Source: Paracoccus stylophorae
GTDB taxonomy: Bacteria > Pseudomonadota > Alphaproteobacteria > Rhodobacterales > Rhodobacteraceae
Direction of reading: 5' to 3'
NCBI RefSeq assembly: GCF_028553765.1
Contig: NZ_CP067134.1
Coordinates: 1,655,001 to 1,719,000 of the forward strand
DNA length: 64,000 nucleotides
Position 1 is the first letter of the stretch. Each line of letters starts with the position of its first letter. A program made the translations under genes and the position numbers. The notes beneath the pieces are model-generated. The model made no database searches and was not told where the DNA came from. It saw only the letters and a list, made by a program, of their open reading frames with translations. Positions 62,464-64,000 of this stretch are shown here, piece after piece.

Positions 62464-62631
62464 GCCAACCTATACACGCAGACATAACAGGTAATTCGCT
62501 TTGGATGGCAATTGAACCTGCCGCTTTGGACAGGTCCGCACGCCGCCGAGCCCGCCTTCGCGCATAAGTCTAGCACGAACCGGCCCCCGGGTACGACCAA
62601 AACCGTGGCTGACATGCCGCGCAGCCCAAGG
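62464..62631. other. Space upstream of the PKS region
   Basis: Non-coding by my reading. Either the leader ORF and PKS share a transcript with the ligase-like gene upstream or a promoter lies here (leftward); no clear -35/-10 pair was picked out. The block 62525-62620 shows no coding signal. Confidence 0.3.
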
Positions 62632-64000
62632 CTAGACCAGCGTGCGCGGCCCCGCAACGGGCTGGCCGACCAGCCCGGAAAAGCGCGGCCGCGCGCTTGC
62701 CGGCACCGCCGCAGCCGGGGCCGTCCCCGTGCCCACCTCGCCCCGTCGCAGGTTTTCCAGGTATCCCAGCATCGCGCCGGAAAACAGCCATGTGACCGGC
62801 GTGATGGTGGCGTTCGGCAGCAGATCGACCAGGTTGACGGCCAGCACGACCGCCACCCCTGCGGCAAACACCGAGACCTCTTGTCCGGTTCGCCGATAGG
62901 CACCGGTCAGCATGAAGATCGGCAGCAGCAGCAAGCCGAACTGCCCGATGAACCCGGCATAGCCGCCATATCCCATCGCGATGATCCACAACCCGTCGGT
63001 GGTCGAGATGTTCTCGCCCGTCTGCGGATCATAGACGCTGTTGCGCCCCCATCCGCCCCAGCCGAACAGGGGCCGCTGCATGGCGCGCGACAGCAGCATA
63101 TCTTCGTTGACGAAGCGGAATTCCAGCGATTGCGCCCGTTCGGCGGAATACTCGGCCGCCGTCTCGACCAGGCTGTCGGTGGGGATCACGTCAAAGCTGC
63201 GCAAAAGCGGATAGGTCAGCACCAGCACGCCCATCAGCATCGCGATCTGCGCCAGCCGACGCCCGCTGAACAGCAGCAGCATGGGCATCAGCAGCACCGC
63301 GTAGAGAAGCGCCGCAATGCTTTTGCACAGGACCAGCACGATCAGCAGATAAAAAGCCGCCGCATACCAGCGCAGCTTGCGCCCCGGTGCCGCATCGCGG
63401 GCCAGAACCACGGCCAGCATCACCGCCATGGATGTCAGGATTGCGATCCACAACCCGTGCTCCAGAAACACGATGGGCCGGAACCCGCCCTGACGCATCA
63501 TCTGCTGGAAGCTATGCGGGAAGAAGCCGTAGATCTGCGTATGAAGCTGCGGCGACATCCGCACCTCGTACAGCATCGGCAGCGAATACCACAGGAACGC
63601 GATCACGAATGCCGTGACCAGTTGCCGCAATGCGGTGCGGTCCGACAGAACCTCGCGTGACAACGCCCAGATGCTGAGAAACCCGAACTGGTTAACGATC
63701 ATCGAGGCGGCGTCATAGGGCCGCAAACCGGGAAGAACCGTGTCGTTGCCGATATAGACCGGGTCGCCGTTGGTGACGACGGTGAAGACCGGCCCCAGCA
63801 GCAGCAGCCCCACCAGGATCCGACCGGCCAGGCTTTTCGGCACCAGCGGGATCAGCCGCCCCAGCATCGCGCTGGCGAAGAAATAGCCGAAGACGGCCGG
63901 GACGTTCTGCTTGGTCATCCCGGGTACCCCCGGCAGATCCAGCGTCATGCCGGCGGGCAGCAGCAGATAACCCGCCAGAATCGACCAGATCACCGCCGTG
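62632..64000 (-). CDS. O-antigen ligase/polymerase-like membrane protein, 5'-partial
   Basis: The frame is open to the window edge, so the N terminus may be missing; a GTG at 63993 is the first visible start. About 453 residues with 10 or more membrane segments (MLGRLIPLVPKSLAGRILVG, ILVGLLLLGPVFTVV, YAVLLMPMLLLFSG) and a large periplasmic loop ending RPLFGWGGWGRNSVYDPQTG, the GxGGW-type region typical of WaaL/Wzy-type O-antigen ligases and polymerases. C-terminal Pro/Ala-rich tail. Would join or polymerise lipid-linked glycans at the periplasmic face. Same direction as the PKS/NRPS operon. Confidence 0.8.
   Translation of the reverse strand, partial: TAVIWSILAGYLLLPAGMTLDLPGVPGMTKQNVPAVFGYFFASAMLGRLIPLVPKSLAGRILVGLLLLGPVFTVVTNGDPVYIGNDTVLPGLRPYDAASMIVNQFGFLSIWALSREVLSDRTALRQLVTAFVIAFLWYSLPMLYEVRMSPQLHTQIYGFFPHSFQQMMRQGGFRPIVFLEHGLWIAILTSMAVMLAVVLARDAAPGRKLRWYAAAFYLLIVLVLCKSIAALLYAVLLMPMLLLFSGRRLAQIAMLMGVLVLTYPLLRSFDVIPTDSLVETAAEYSAERAQSLEFRFVNEDMLLSRAMQRPLFGWGGWGRNSVYDPQTGENISTTDGLWIIAMGYGGYAGFIGQFGLLLLPIFMLTGAYRRTGQEVSVFAAGVAVVLAVNLVDLLPNATITPVTWLFSGAMLGYLENLRRGEVGTGTAPAAAVPASARPRFSGLVGQPVAGPRTLV

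Noticed and set aside
1..64000. CRISPR arrays, tRNA and rRNA genes
   Set aside because: None seen by eye; no regularly spaced repeats and no cloverleaf with a conserved T-arm was found. A tRNAscan/CRISPRCasFinder run would settle this.

Overview
The window reads as a high-GC alphaproteobacterial chromosome or megaplasmid, most like Paracoccus or a close Rhodobacteraceae relative. This is inferred from protein flavour (TAXI-TRAP transporters with DUF3394 tails, KpsE/KpsT style, IS content) and dense ATGA-overlapping operons; no rRNA or other taxonomic marker is present.

Layout. 1-2.3 kb: an osmoprotectant-type ABC importer (permease, ATPase, permease), first gene cut by the window edge. 2.3-4.3 kb: an IS5-family element, a gene remnant and one copy of a 159-bp structured repeat. 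4.3-8.0 kb: a small catabolic locus (ProC-like reductase, fold-type IV aminotransferase, orphan TAXI receptor) divergent from a GntR regulator. 8.0-22.9 kb: a patchwork accessory region bracketed by two degenerate IS30-family copies in the same orientation. It holds a MmeI-like restriction-modification enzyme coupled to a ParE-type toxin-antitoxin pair, a divergent RloC/PrrC-like AAA ATPase, two unrecognised ORFs, a MarR/VOC/GST detoxification group with gene remnants, a nested ISNCY/IS256 relic and an RpiB-type isomerase. 22.9-28.7 kb: housekeeping and detoxification genes (thioredoxin-like, Gph, GST, DUF5996, and a pirin/MhqO/MhqD-like quinone-detoxification group). 28.7-34.0 kb: a leftward operon kpsT-kpsE-kdsA-CPA2 antiporter, apparently capsule export plus Kdo supply. 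34.1-46.2 kb: a UDG-family protein, an AhpD-like protein, a class III aminotransferase, a complete TAXI-TRAP transporter with a universal stress protein, fhs, an unrecognised 500-aa protein and prfC.

46.4-64 kb is the most distinctive part: one leftward operon of an O-antigen-ligase/polymerase-like membrane protein (partial), a type I PKS (KS-AT-KR-DH-ACP-TE), a GT2, an unusual NRPS-like protein (formyltransferase, degenerate condensation remnant, adenylation domain interrupted by a luciferase-like monooxygenase, carrier), a phosphopantetheinyl transferase, an SGNH-like exported protein, a second GT2 and a GT4. The mix of assembly-line enzymes with glycan enzymes suggests a secreted glycoconjugate carrying a polyketide or aminoacyl group, or a glycosylated metabolite. 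I infer this from gene content; I do not recognise the product.

Interactions. The PPTase would activate the carrier domains of both megasynthases. The orphan TAXI receptor at 6-7 kb may share the fused TRAP permease at 38-40 kb with its paralogous receptor. KpsT/KpsE/KdsA could export a surface glycan, but KpsM is not in the window.
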